From an uncultured Bacteroidales bacterium (GTDB lineage: Bacteria; Bacteroidota; Bacteroidia; Bacteroidales; Paludibacteraceae): DNA of 24,119 bases. The stretch covers positions 1-24,119 of the forward strand of contig CAKZZM010000011.1 of the NCBI GenBank assembly GCA_937885465.1, read 5' to 3'. The translations under genes were made by a program, and so were the position numbers. Below, one piece after another: positions 1 through 7,700 of the stretch; within the stretch, counting starts at the first letter, position 1; each line of letters opens with the position of its first letter. Below the pieces are notes generated by a model that saw only the letters and a list, made by a program, of their open reading frames with translations, was not told the origin of the DNA and did not search any database.

Positions 1-55
1 CGACATTATCACCGACATTATCACCGACATTATCACCGACATTATCACCGACATT
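1..55. repeat. 12-bp in-frame tandem repeat in the fic gene
   Basis: Four full copies of CGACATTATCAC plus seven bases of a fifth, continuing past the window edge. On the minus strand it encodes a tandem NVGD tetrapeptide. Because the unit is a multiple of three, a change in copy number lengthens or shortens the linker without breaking the frame. Confidence 0.95.
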
Positions 56-820
56 GTTTATTTCCTCTCCTTGATGAGCCTTCAATGTTCTGTATATCTC
101 CTTGAGCATGAAGTCAATGAATGGTCCCGACTGACCGGCATTGGTACTGGCGGTAATAGCATCATAGTAAGCCTGCTGGTTGGCATGCACCATATTCTCC
201 ACCGGCAGATGTTCAAACAGCGGGTGTAGTTTACCCAGAATGAGCGATTGCCAAAGACGTCCCGTCCTGCCATTGCCATCGATAAAGGGATGGATGAACT
301 CAAACTCATAGTGGAACACGCATGAACGGATAAGCAGATGGTCTTTCGACTGTTTCAGCCATGCGAATAGGTCGCTCATCAGAATCGGTACACGGCTGGC
401 AGGAGGAGCAAGATGCACCAACCCCTTCTCGCCGAACACGCCCACACCACCTTGGCGATAATGTCCGGCATCGTCCACCAAGGCCTGCATCATCACGCCG
501 TGTGCCCGCAGCAGGTCTTTCTCTTTGAAAGCATCAAGCGTGGCATACAGTTCGTAGGTCTTGATGGCATTCTTCACTTCCTGAATCTGACGGATAGGTG
601 CCACCACGGTCTTACCGTCAATGATGTCGCGCACCTGATCCTCGCTCAGCGTATTGCCCTCTATGGCCAGCGATGAGTGGATAGTCTTGATGCGGTTGGC
701 TTTTCTCAAACGCAGACCATCCTCTTGCTCCAGTCGGATGGCGTAACGCTCAATCTGACCGGAAATCTCGGCTATCAAATTGATAGCCTCTGCACTTACT
801 ATGAATGGTGGTATATACAT
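1..820 (-). CDS. Fic-family protein (AMP transferase), C-terminus cut by window edge
   Basis: An open frame of 273 codons starts at the ATG at 820 and reaches the left edge without a stop. Fic proteins usually transfer AMP from ATP onto hydroxyl side chains of target proteins. The catalytic loop HPFIDGNGRTGR is complete at residues 177-188, with catalytic His177 and the phosphate-binding GNGRTGR. An N-terminal inhibitory helix is visible: S50-L-A-I-E54-G55 fits the (S/T)xxxE(G/N) motif of self-inhibited class II Fic enzymes. After the Fic core come repeated NVGD residues encoded by a 12-bp tandem repeat. In relatives such a linker is commonly followed by a winged-helix domain, which here would lie outside the window. 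The start is supported by a promoter at 870-901, giving a leader of about 43 bases. The gene is divergent from the large surface protein. Target unknown; family assignment is firm. Confidence 0.93.
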   Translation of the reverse strand, partial: MYIPPFIVSAEAINLIAEISGQIERYAIRLEQEDGLRLRKANRIKTIHSSLAIEGNTLSEDQVRDIIDGKTVVAPIRQIQEVKNAIKTYELYATLDAFKEKDLLRAHGVMMQALVDDAGHYRQGGVGVFGEKGLVHLAPPASRVPILMSDLFAWLKQSKDHLLIRSCVFHYEFEFIHPFIDGNGRTGRLWQSLILGKLHPLFEHLPVENMVHANQQAYYDAITASTNAGQSGPFIDFMLKEIYRTLKAHQGEEINNVGDNVGDNVGDNVGDNV

Positions 821-869
821 ATTTTGCTCTTTTCTTTGTTCTTTGCTCCCTTTTTTCCAAAACCGACTG

Positions 870-901
870 CAAAGTTACCAAAAAAAATCCATATATGCAA
901 A
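870..901 (-). promoter_or_regulatory. Promoter of the fic gene (-33/-7 Bacteroidetes type)
   Basis: On the minus strand TTTG (898-901) is followed after exactly 20 bases by TAACTTTG (870-877). This matches the TTTG / TAnnTTTG consensus of the Bacteroidetes primary sigma factor. Predicted transcription start near 863. Confidence 0.8.
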
Positions 902-1006
902 TAAATTGCAAACAAAATGCAACTATCGCATGATTTTGCACCGTTTTTCCCCGCTTTTATTGGCTACACGAGCCATTTTGTTGACCAATTTTGTATATAC
1001 ATTTTT

Positions 1007-1115
1007 CGAACAGTCTCCGAACGGCCTCCGAACGGCCTCCGCACAGTCTCCATACAGTCTCCGTACAATCTCCGTACGGTCTCCGAACGGCCTCCGAACA
1101 GTCTCCTTACAGTCC
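1007..1115. repeat. 11-bp tandem array, about 10 units
   Basis: Contiguous units run CGAACAGTCTC, CGAACGGCCTC (twice), CGCACAGTCTC, CATACAGTCTC, CGTACAATCTC, CGTACGGTCTC, CGAACGGCCTC, CGAACAGTCTC and a 10-base last unit. Variation sits mainly at unit positions 2-3 and 6-8; the flanking C and TC are steady. There is no spacer, so this is not CRISPR. Three units contain GGCC, the likely target of the restriction-modification system in this window. Confidence 0.95.
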
Positions 1116-1174
1116 TAATAATAATTTTTTACTCACAAGGTGCAGTCTAATTTGTTTTGGACCATCTTTCGGAA

Positions 1175-1242
1175 ATGCACAAACAAATTGCACTACAATG
1201 CACAAACAAATAGCGCACTATGCACAAACAAATAGCACTACT
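1175..1242. repeat. 22-23-bp tandem repeat, three units
   Basis: Three adjacent units begin at 1175, 1198 and 1220, each starting ATGCACAAACAAAT and ending in a variant of GCACTAC. They lie about 90 bases upstream of the -33 box of the surface-protein promoter. Confidence 0.88.
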
Positions 1243-1329
1243 ATATGTTTGTACGTTCGGGAAATATCACGAAAAATCATTTAAAATGCCCAAAAAACAC
1301 ATATCTGTGGCGCAATTGTGGCGTATAAA

Positions 1330-1361
1330 TTTGCAAATGTCAAAAAATTGTTGTAACTTTG
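1330..1361 (+). promoter_or_regulatory. Promoter of the large surface-protein gene
   Basis: TTTG (1330-1333), 20-base spacer, TAACTTTG (1354-1361). Predicted start near 1368, leaving about 113 bases of leader before the ATG at 1481. Confidence 0.8.
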
Positions 1362-1480
1362 CCCTCCCAATGGTTGAATAACCAAAACAACCACTGAGCG
1401 TACCAACTAAAAACTAATATACTAATACACCTATACGGCAATACGCCTATACACCAACTAAAAACCAAAACATCAAGAAT

Positions 1481-1544
1481 ATGAAACGACATGAATGGAA
1501 CATTATGAGGACAGACCTCGTGGGGGGGGGCATTTTGTGTACTC
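1481..1544 (+). other. Out-of-frame signal-peptide segment of the surface protein
   Basis: The ATG at 1481 opens MKRHEWNIMRTDLVGG and then meets a G9 run (1522-1530). As read, this frame does not join the 1860-residue frame that is open from 1545; it ends after about 50 residues. Removing one G or adding two would give a continuous product in which a basic n-region is followed by a hydrophobic core (AFCVLMLLCAS) and a likely cleavage after VDA, before QTYWNG. That is a normal Bacteroidales signal peptide. Without this segment, the main frame begins with only nine or ten residues of hydrophobic core. A TGA at 1506-1508 closes the main frame upstream and no other start lies between. Either the gene is switched off here or the base call is wrong. 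Confidence 0.8.
1522..1530 (+). repeat. Poly-G (G9) tract, candidate phase-variation switch
   Basis: A run of nine G residues inside the signal-peptide coding segment. G8 or G11 restores the full reading frame; G9 breaks it. Homopolymer runs of this length are known slippage sites in contingency genes of other bacteria. Confidence 0.9.
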
Positions 1545-4500
1545 ATGTTGCTTTGCGCGTCTGTTGATGCCCAGACTTATTGGAACGGCACGCAAGACAC
1601 TATCTTCGCCGGTACCGGCACACAAATAGACCCGTTTTTGATTTCCACATCCGAAGAGTTGGCCGGTCTGGCATACCGCACGAATGTGCGCAAAGAGGAC
1701 TTTGCGGGACAATACTTTCAACTGACATCGGACATCTACCTCACCAATTTCAACGACCCCGACACGGCTCAATGGAAAGAGTGGGAACCTATCGCCCACA
1801 CATTGATGCAGTGGGGGAGCGAGACCGATTACGGCTATTTCCGCGGTCATTTTGACGGTAACAACCACACCATTTACAACATGTTTTACGGCGATGGGTT
1901 GAACTTCGCGGAGGACTGGAACCCTACTGATTGGGACATGAACTTGGAGGACTACGATTTTTCCGTAATGAACAAAGCCTTGTTCGGCAATCTCGAAGGA
2001 GCGACATTGCTCAATATCCACATGGCTAATGCCAAAATGGAAGCTCCCGGTGAAGCCCTGTTAGCCCTCAATACCGATGCAAACACAGTCATCCGCAACT
2101 GCCATGTGCAAGGTGAAATGCGCATGGATGTGGCGGGTTTGGTTGGAACGAACAATGGTTTGATAGAGGACTGCTCGGTTAATATCCGATCCACAGAAAG
2201 AGGCGGTGGCGCTTTTGTCAGTAACAATGGAGCAACGGGTATTATCCGTAATTGTACCAGTACAGGCCATATGCGTTGTACAAGAGGCCCCGGAGCAGGA
2301 TTCGTAAGTACTAATTACGGTCTCATTGAGAAATGTACGGCGGATGTATATATAGAGGCGCTGTATGGTCTCAACACCACCTTGGTAGATGGCAAAAAGA
2401 AATACGAACACCGCAGCGGTGCCGGTTTCGTTATGTCAAATGGAGGTACTATCCGCGAGTGTGCTGCCTTCGGAAACTTAGTAAGCGACGGAACTTATGC
2501 TAATTATGTTTGGTATTCTGCCATCGCAGGCTTTGCTTATCGCAACTGGGGCGGACGTATTGAATCGTGCTACTGCACAGGTACACTCCGCGATGTAAGT
2601 GATAGTACAGGTGTTTACGGAGACCCTATTTTTGCCTCTTTCTGCTATGACAACGGTTGCGATGCAGGGCATATCAACGATGATATATACCGAGGCGACA
2701 TCTTTAACTGCTATTCTACCAGTTCTTTCCAACACCACGATGTAGAGAATGGCAAAAACCGTATCCACGCCTTCGTCGGTTCATTCCACGGTTATGGAGG
2801 ATTCGATGCCGAAACAGTAGAACAATCCTGTCAGATAGGTTGTTATTTCAACCAAGAAGGCTTACCCGCAACCACCGGTCAAGCTACTGCCACATGGGAT
2901 GGAACAGGCAAAACTATGACTCAAATACAGAGCCAAGCCTTTGTTGATACGCTCAATCTATTAGCCTCTTTCTTCAATCTCAGTCAGTGGGAGTTGCGTG
3001 ACGGACTGCCGCGCCCGATGGGTGTCTATCAGCAAAACACCAATATCTTCTTTGGCGGAGGTGATGGAACAAAGGACAATCCGTATATCATTGCTACCAA
3101 GCAGCATCTCCAAAATTTGGCATGGTTGGTACAGCAAGGCACAGCCTTCAAAGATACCTATTTCAAGCAGACGGCGGATATTGCACTCAATGTACCCAAA
3201 GACCAATGGGAGTATGTTGCTCCCACGCGATGGACACCTATCGGCTCGCCCGTTAGCAACTCGTGGTACACAAACACCAATATCCGGGAATTCAAGGGTA
3301 TATACGATGGCGGATTCCATGAGGTGAAGAATCTGTATATCAACAATCTGTTAGACAAACAGGGTCTGTTCGGGCGGATTGCCAAAGGGGCGCAATTGCG
3401 CAACTTGGGTGTGACGGATGCGTATATACGTTCCTGTAATCATGGTGTCATCGTGGGCGAGATTGCCGAGAAGCCGATAGTCGTACAATGCTGGACTTCA
3501 GGTAATATAGCAACACAAGGTCAGTATGCGGGCAGTCAAGGTGCTTTGATAGGCAATATGGCAGGCGGCAGTTATATCCTCAACTGCGGTACTTCGGTCC
3601 AAATGAGTGGTCATGGCAATGCGCAGTTGTCTATCTACGACGATGCTGTTTATGGTGGGTTCAATGTTTGGTCACAAGATACATTGGTTAATTTCCTCTT
3701 CACGGGCAAGATTAACGGTTCCGGAAAGTATGGTAGTTTCCAGCACCGCGAGAATTTCTTTGCCGATAAAGAGACGGCACAGGTAGAGTATTTAGGGGAC
3801 GGCACGGAATATGGCGATCCTAACTGCACCTTAGATTCCACCCGATGGATACAATCGAAAGATTTGGTGAATATCTATAACTACTCCGTAGCCCGTTGGA
3901 ACGAGCGGCACGCCGGCAATGATACGTTGCAACTGCATTACTGGGAGTGGCGCGAGGGTGACTATCCGCGTGTTTCGCCGGATGCTTCTTTCCTGCCACC
4001 GGTTACCATCACGTTTAACAGCAACGGCGGTTCTTCCGTAACGACCAAATATGTCTATCCCGACAGCGAGGTTCTACCGCCGCAACGCCCCTTGCGCGAA
4101 GGGTATTTGTTCGCCGGATGGTATAAAGACCCTGCACTGACGCAGTTCTACGACTGGACAACCGAACGTCCGACAAGCAGTATGACACTCTATGCCCGCT
4201 GGCACGAGGACAAACGGTTTGATATAGATGTGACTCCGTTCCAGAACGAGTTTGCCAAGACCTACAAGATCAAGACAGCGGCGCAGTTACGCGGTTTTGC
4301 AGCCATGCAGAACGGTATGTACACATGGGAGGAAAATGTGCCTTGTTATGACACCGAAGGAAATCATGCCGTAGGAATTCTCACCCAAACACAAGCACCC
4401 ATGGATTTCAAAGGCAAAAAAGTGGTGCTGGATAATGATATTTTGCTCTGCGACACCACCGACTGGCAGTATTGGGGACGCGGTGCGTTCGGCGTGCCGT

Positions 4501-7127
4501 GGACGCCTATCGGTTGGTATTATGGTGTATATGGAGAGGGTGATCACGCTTTCCACGGTACGTTTGACGGTCAGGGACATACTGTTTATGGTATGTATAT
4601 GGAGCGCAACGGTGCCCCCGGTTGGAATGGATACGGAGAAAATGTAGGCTTGTTCGGTGAGACAAGCGACACGGCTGTAATCCGCAACGTCGGCGTGGCA
4701 GCCTCTGTGCTGGACGGACAAGACTACAACACACGCGGACAATACAGCGATGCGACCAAATACTGGAAACGTTGCGGTTTTGGCGAGCAGGGATGGCGTC
4801 ATGTGGGTATGTTAGTCGGTGTAACGAGCGTCACACATGTAGAGCAATGTTATGCCGAGGGAAACATCTACTGTCAGGACCAAGAGGCAAATGCGTTAAT
4901 CGGTTCCGTGGAAAACTATTGGTCTCTGTACAACGACACCATCTCCGATTGTTATACCCGCGTGAACATTTATAACAAAAAAGGTAATCCGACCAATCTG
5001 TTCGCAGGCTCATCCTGGACTACCACCTACAGCCATTGCTACAATGCCGGTATTACCCAATACGGTATCACCAATTGTACTTCTTACGGCATTCCTGTTC
5101 AAGAGAGTACATACTTTAACAAAGAACTTGGAGCCACAGCTACCGGTTGCGATGGAAGAGGTTGCACCACCAACGAGATGCACGCTAAAGTGACGTATCA
5201 GAACTGGGATTTTGAGAATATCTGGGGACGCAATGACAGCATCAACAACGGTTATCCGTACTTGCGTGTTTTCCATGAGAATGCACCGACTGACAGCGAG
5301 GACCCGATTGTTGTAACGGGTATTACGGTGGACGTTTCGGACACCACCATCATTGCCGGTTCTACGTTGCAAGTCAATGCCACTATCCTGCCGGACAGTG
5401 CCGCAGACAAGCGGGTGACTTGGACGGCAGATACATGGGGCGTGAGCGGTGCATTAGAGTATGATTTCTTTGAGAGCATTGACCAAAACGGTTTAGTTAC
5501 CACCCACTTGGATCTCGGCGGTAACGGTTACGCCAATGGCCGCAGTGGGAACATACGTATTACCGCCACTTCGTATGAAGGTGACTATCAGGCATCCTTT
5601 ATTCTCACCATCGCACAACCGTCCATCACCATTGTACCTGTGGCTTATCGTCGTCACGGAGAAACGGAATGGAAATACGACCGATATAGTCAATATTTCA
5701 GCCCTTCCATCAACACCGAGAACTTCGAATACATGGTACTTGCCTATACGAATATAGACGCGGCGCGCGAAGGATTAACATGGAGTGTGGACAACGAGGA
5801 TGTATTGTCCATTACAGAAATGACGGACACGGTATTCAATATCTATTATGCCGGTCAGAAGCCATGCTCACGTGTCATGGTGTATGCTAAAATTTCAGGC
5901 AATGCGAACCTGACAGCAACACTACCCAATGGGCAAAGTAAGACGCTTTATTCAGAGATAAGTCGAGTGGATTTAGTCAGCCCATCTTACTACATATCCA
6001 TTTACCAAAGCCCATACACTTCATGGCAGAGAGCCAATACCACAATGGTTATTGGTGAAACACAGCAATTAGAAGTGTATAACGGCTATGAAGATAGACT
6101 AAGTTACTTGCCCACTTATCAATGGTCATCGTCCGATCCTTCTGTATTGACGGTGGACCAGAACGGTTTGGTAACGGCAGTAGGTTTAGGAACGGCTACT
6201 ATCACGGTCGAAGCCGTAGGAACTAATGTGTCTGCAACTACCGATGCCATCACCGTCTCTATCGTAGAAGCGACAAGCATCACCATCAATGAAGGCGGAT
6301 ACTGGTGGAGTGAAATAGAGGTCAGTATAGGCGACACATACCAACTGACAGCTACTGTTCTGCCGGAAAACACCACGGACAAGTCTGTCACATGGCAATC
6401 GTCTAACGAAACAGTCGCAACAATCGACCAAAACGGATTAGTTACAGCTCTTAGTACAGGTACTACGCAGATTACGGTTACCACTTCCAACGGACAAAGT
6501 GCTTATACGAATATCCGCGTTAAGGACATCGAACCCACGAGTATCACTATCAATGAAAAAACAGGTGAGGCCATATCGCTCCATGTGGGCGATACGTACC
6601 AACTGACCGTCACCGTGCTTCCTGAGAATGCAAGCAACCAAACCATTACGTGGCGCACAGCAAACAGGAGAGTGGCCAGTGTCGATGCCGGGGGTCTCGT
6701 GCAAGCATTGAGAGAGGGAACGGTGGATGTAACTGCCCGTACCAACAATGGCTTAATAGATACTGTCACTTTTGTGATCACCGAATGGCCACTCGATTCG
6801 GTCTATTTCACCATCCGTTTCCTCAATTACGACAGTACCGAACTGCAAGTCTCCCAAGTCTTACAAGGTGACATGCCCGCCTACCTCGGCGAAACACCAA
6901 CACGTCCTGCCGACTCGTTCTTCGTCTATATCTTCGATGGATGGTCGCCTGAAATAGTCCCGGCAGAAGAGTATACCACCTACATCGCCACCTATCGCTC
7001 CACCGGCACTGACCTGCCCGCGCTGCCCTACACCGAACAACCAATGAAGGTTCTCGAAGATGGTCACCTCTATATCCTCCTTCCCGATGGCACACGTTAC
7101 TCCACCACCGGCAAGAAGGTTCGGTAA
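1545..7127 (+). CDS. Giant secreted surface protein: GLUG-like, InlB-type and Big_2 domains
   Basis: 1860 residues from the ATG at 1545; the true start is probably at 1481, across the poly-G run. Three large repeated modules come first: about residues 12-480, 500-815 and 888-1245. Each opens with a pattern like 'PF/YIISTxEEL..LA..' and a 'DIxL' strand, then glycine-rich GLUG-type repeats ('GLIEDC', 'GLFGxI', 'VIRNC'). Between modules two and three is an InlB-B/Flg_new repeat (about 820-885, 'FNSNGG', 'LFAGWY', 'LYARW'). Then come four Big_2-like Ig domains (about 1255-1345, 1478-1573, 1575-1660 and 1662-1746, with 'VDQNGLVTAV' type motifs) and a less clear one at 1358-1475. A second InlB-like unit lies near 1748-1820 ('FDGWSPEI'). 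The last 35 residues (KVLEDGHLYILLPDG...) resemble short C-terminal tails that I recall from secreted Bacteroidales proteins. A role in adhesion is inferred from the domains only. Confidence 0.88.
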   Translation: MLLCASVDAQTYWNGTQDTIFAGTGTQIDPFLISTSEELAGLAYRTNVRKEDFAGQYFQLTSDIYLTNFNDPDTAQWKEWEPIAHTLMQWGSETDYGYFRGHFDGNNHTIYNMFYGDGLNFAEDWNPTDWDMNLEDYDFSVMNKALFGNLEGATLLNIHMANAKMEAPGEALLALNTDANTVIRNCHVQGEMRMDVAGLVGTNNGLIEDCSVNIRSTERGGGAFVSNNGATGIIRNCTSTGHMRCTRGPGAGFVSTNYGLIEKCTADVYIEALYGLNTTLVDGKKKYEHRSGAGFVMSNGGTIRECAAFGNLVSDGTYANYVWYSAIAGFAYRNWGGRIESCYCTGTLRDVSDSTGVYGDPIFASFCYDNGCDAGHINDDIYRGDIFNCYSTSSFQHHDVENGKNRIHAFVGSFHGYGGFDAETVEQSCQIGCYFNQEGLPATTGQATATWDGTGKTMTQIQSQAFVDTLNLLASFFNLSQWELRDGLPRPMGVYQQNTNIFFGGGDGTKDNPYIIATKQHLQNLAWLVQQGTAFKDTYFKQTADIALNVPKDQWEYVAPTRWTPIGSPVSNSWYTNTNIREFKGIYDGGFHEVKNLYINNLLDKQGLFGRIAKGAQLRNLGVTDAYIRSCNHGVIVGEIAEKPIVVQCWTSGNIATQGQYAGSQGALIGNMAGGSYILNCGTSVQMSGHGNAQLSIYDDAVYGGFNVWSQDTLVNFLFTGKINGSGKYGSFQHRENFFADKETAQVEYLGDGTEYGDPNCTLDSTRWIQSKDLVNIYNYSVARWNERHAGNDTLQLHYWEWREGDYPRVSPDASFLPPVTITFNSNGGSSVTTKYVYPDSEVLPPQRPLREGYLFAGWYKDPALTQFYDWTTERPTSSMTLYARWHEDKRFDIDVTPFQNEFAKTYKIKTAAQLRGFAAMQNGMYTWEENVPCYDTEGNHAVGILTQTQAPMDFKGKKVVLDNDILLCDTTDWQYWGRGAFGVPWTPIGWYYGVYGEGDHAFHGTFDGQGHTVYGMYMERNGAPGWNGYGENVGLFGETSDTAVIRNVGVAASVLDGQDYNTRGQYSDATKYWKRCGFGEQGWRHVGMLVGVTSVTHVEQCYAEGNIYCQDQEANALIGSVENYWSLYNDTISDCYTRVNIYNKKGNPTNLFAGSSWTTTYSHCYNAGITQYGITNCTSYGIPVQESTYFNKELGATATGCDGRGCTTNEMHAKVTYQNWDFENIWGRNDSINNGYPYLRVFHENAPTDSEDPIVVTGITVDVSDTTIIAGSTLQVNATILPDSAADKRVTWTADTWGVSGALEYDFFESIDQNGLVTTHLDLGGNGYANGRSGNIRITATSYEGDYQASFILTIAQPSITIVPVAYRRHGETEWKYDRYSQYFSPSINTENFEYMVLAYTNIDAAREGLTWSVDNEDVLSITEMTDTVFNIYYAGQKPCSRVMVYAKISGNANLTATLPNGQSKTLYSEISRVDLVSPSYYISIYQSPYTSWQRANTTMVIGETQQLEVYNGYEDRLSYLPTYQWSSSDPSVLTVDQNGLVTAVGLGTATITVEAVGTNVSATTDAITVSIVEATSITINEGGYWWSEIEVSIGDTYQLTATVLPENTTDKSVTWQSSNETVATIDQNGLVTALSTGTTQITVTTSNGQSAYTNIRVKDIEPTSITINEKTGEAISLHVGDTYQLTVTVLPENASNQTITWRTANRRVASVDAGGLVQALREGTVDVTARTNNGLIDTVTFVITEWPLDSVYFTIRFLNYDSTELQVSQVLQGDMPAYLGETPTRPADSFFVYIFDGWSPEIVPAEEYTTYIATYRSTGTDLPALPYTEQPMKVLEDGHLYILLPDGTRYSTTGKKVR

Positions 7128-7180
7128 TTCCTTTTCGACAGTGTAATTCCTTTTCGACAGTGTAATTCCTATTCCGGACA
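7124..7180. repeat. 19-bp tandem repeat overlapping the surface-protein stop codon
   Basis: Units GTAATTCCTTTTCGACAGT at 7124-7142 and 7143-7161, and a degenerate third at 7162-7180. The first unit contains the stop codon TAA (7125-7127). Confidence 0.9.
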
Positions 7181-7200
7181 GCAATGTCCTAATACCACCC

Positions 7201-7242
7201 ACAATCAGGGCTGCAACCCACACCGCTTGCAGCCCTGATTGT
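7201..7242 (+). terminator. Strong hairpin after the surface-protein gene
   Basis: A perfect 16-bp stem (ACAATCAGGGCTGCAA at 7201-7216 pairing with 7227-7242) with a 10-base loop. It lies 74 bases after the stop codon. No T-run follows, so it is either a terminator that does not need one or an mRNA 3' stabilising hairpin. Confidence 0.65.
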
Positions 7243-7320
7243 CAGTATTACCCTAATTGTCAGTATTACCCAGTTTGTAAGTTTCACCGTATTGTAAGTT
7301 TGTTCAATAACATCAATTGT

Positions 7321-7402
7321 CCACGCGAAGCGATCGTACCCCTTGGGGTAAAGAAATTTACCACGCGAAGCGATCGTCCGAGCTTGCGAGGAAAGAAATT
7401 TA
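7321..7402. repeat. Two tandem units of about 40 bp
   Basis: Both begin CCACGCGAAGCGATCGT (7321 and 7361) and end AAAGAAATTTA. The middles differ: the first carries the palindrome TACCCCTTGGGGTA, the second an unrelated 12-14-base core. Conserved ends around a swapped centre look like a small mosaic repeat. Confidence 0.85.
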
Positions 7403-7543
7403 CAAATTGATGTAAAAGTATGCGAGGCTCTACGGAGCCCGTTGCAAGACCGTTCGGAGCTTGTTGCAAAAAGTTGTACACACTTTTGCGGAAATGAAGC
7501 ACCAAAAAAAACGAAAAAATGCACTATTTTTTCACTTTTTTCT

Positions 7544-7603
7544 CTTTTTTCACTTTTTTTATAAAAATATTTGCATATATGGAAAAAAAGTTGTAACTTT
7601 GCG
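7544..7603. repeat. Duplicated promoter block, copy 1
   Basis: From the C at 7544 through the -7 box this matches 8818-8876 with one difference (C versus T inside the -7 spacer bases), then the copies diverge. It includes two T-rich runs, TATAAAAATATTTGCATATATGG and the promoter core. Offset between copies is 1274 bp. Confidence 0.9.
7570..7601 (+). promoter_or_regulatory. Promoter upstream of the two-helix membrane protein
   Basis: TTTG (7570-7573), 20 bases, TAACTTTG (7594-7601). It sits in a 59-bp block that recurs almost unchanged at 8818-8876. Confidence 0.8.
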
Positions 7604-7700
7604 GTCGAATTTAGAAAGGAGAATCACATGACAGGGTTACAAATGAATGCTGAATTGTATCGAAATTAGGCCATTATGACAACAAATAATTGAGTGATGT

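Larger units (their letters stand above)
821..1480. other. Divergent intergenic region, no gene
   Basis: About 660 bases between the divergent fic and surface-protein genes. It holds one promoter for each gene, an 11-bp x10 array, a 23-bp x3 array and a leader of about 113 bases for the surface protein. The leader repeats the 13-mer ACCAACTAAAAAC at 1402-1414 and 1453-1465. Open frames across the 11-bp array are a by-product of repetition in all three frames, and none has family features. Confidence 0.75.
7128..7700. other. Repeat-rich intergenic region, no gene
   Basis: About 570 bases. In order: the 19-bp repeats, the 16-bp-stem hairpin, a 16-mer direct repeat (ATTGTCAGTATTACCC at 7238-7253 and 7256-7271), a pair of units of about 40 bp (7321-7402), two partly similar segments ending in GTTGCAA (about 7433-7477), an A/T-rich tract, and a promoter at 7570-7601. 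Two tiny start-stop frames lie in the leader (7628-7669, 13 codons; 7676-7693, 5 codons). There is no sign that they encode conserved peptides. Confidence 0.75.

Noticed and set aside
780..1284. Three overlapping open frames on the plus strand through the 11-bp array
   Set aside because: The unit of 11 bp makes all three frames read the same periodic sequence without stops. No start with a good promoter and no family features.
7201..7242. Attachment or resolution site at the 16-bp palindrome
   Set aside because: No integrase or recombinase gene nearby. The position just after a long gene fits a terminator or 3' mRNA hairpin better.
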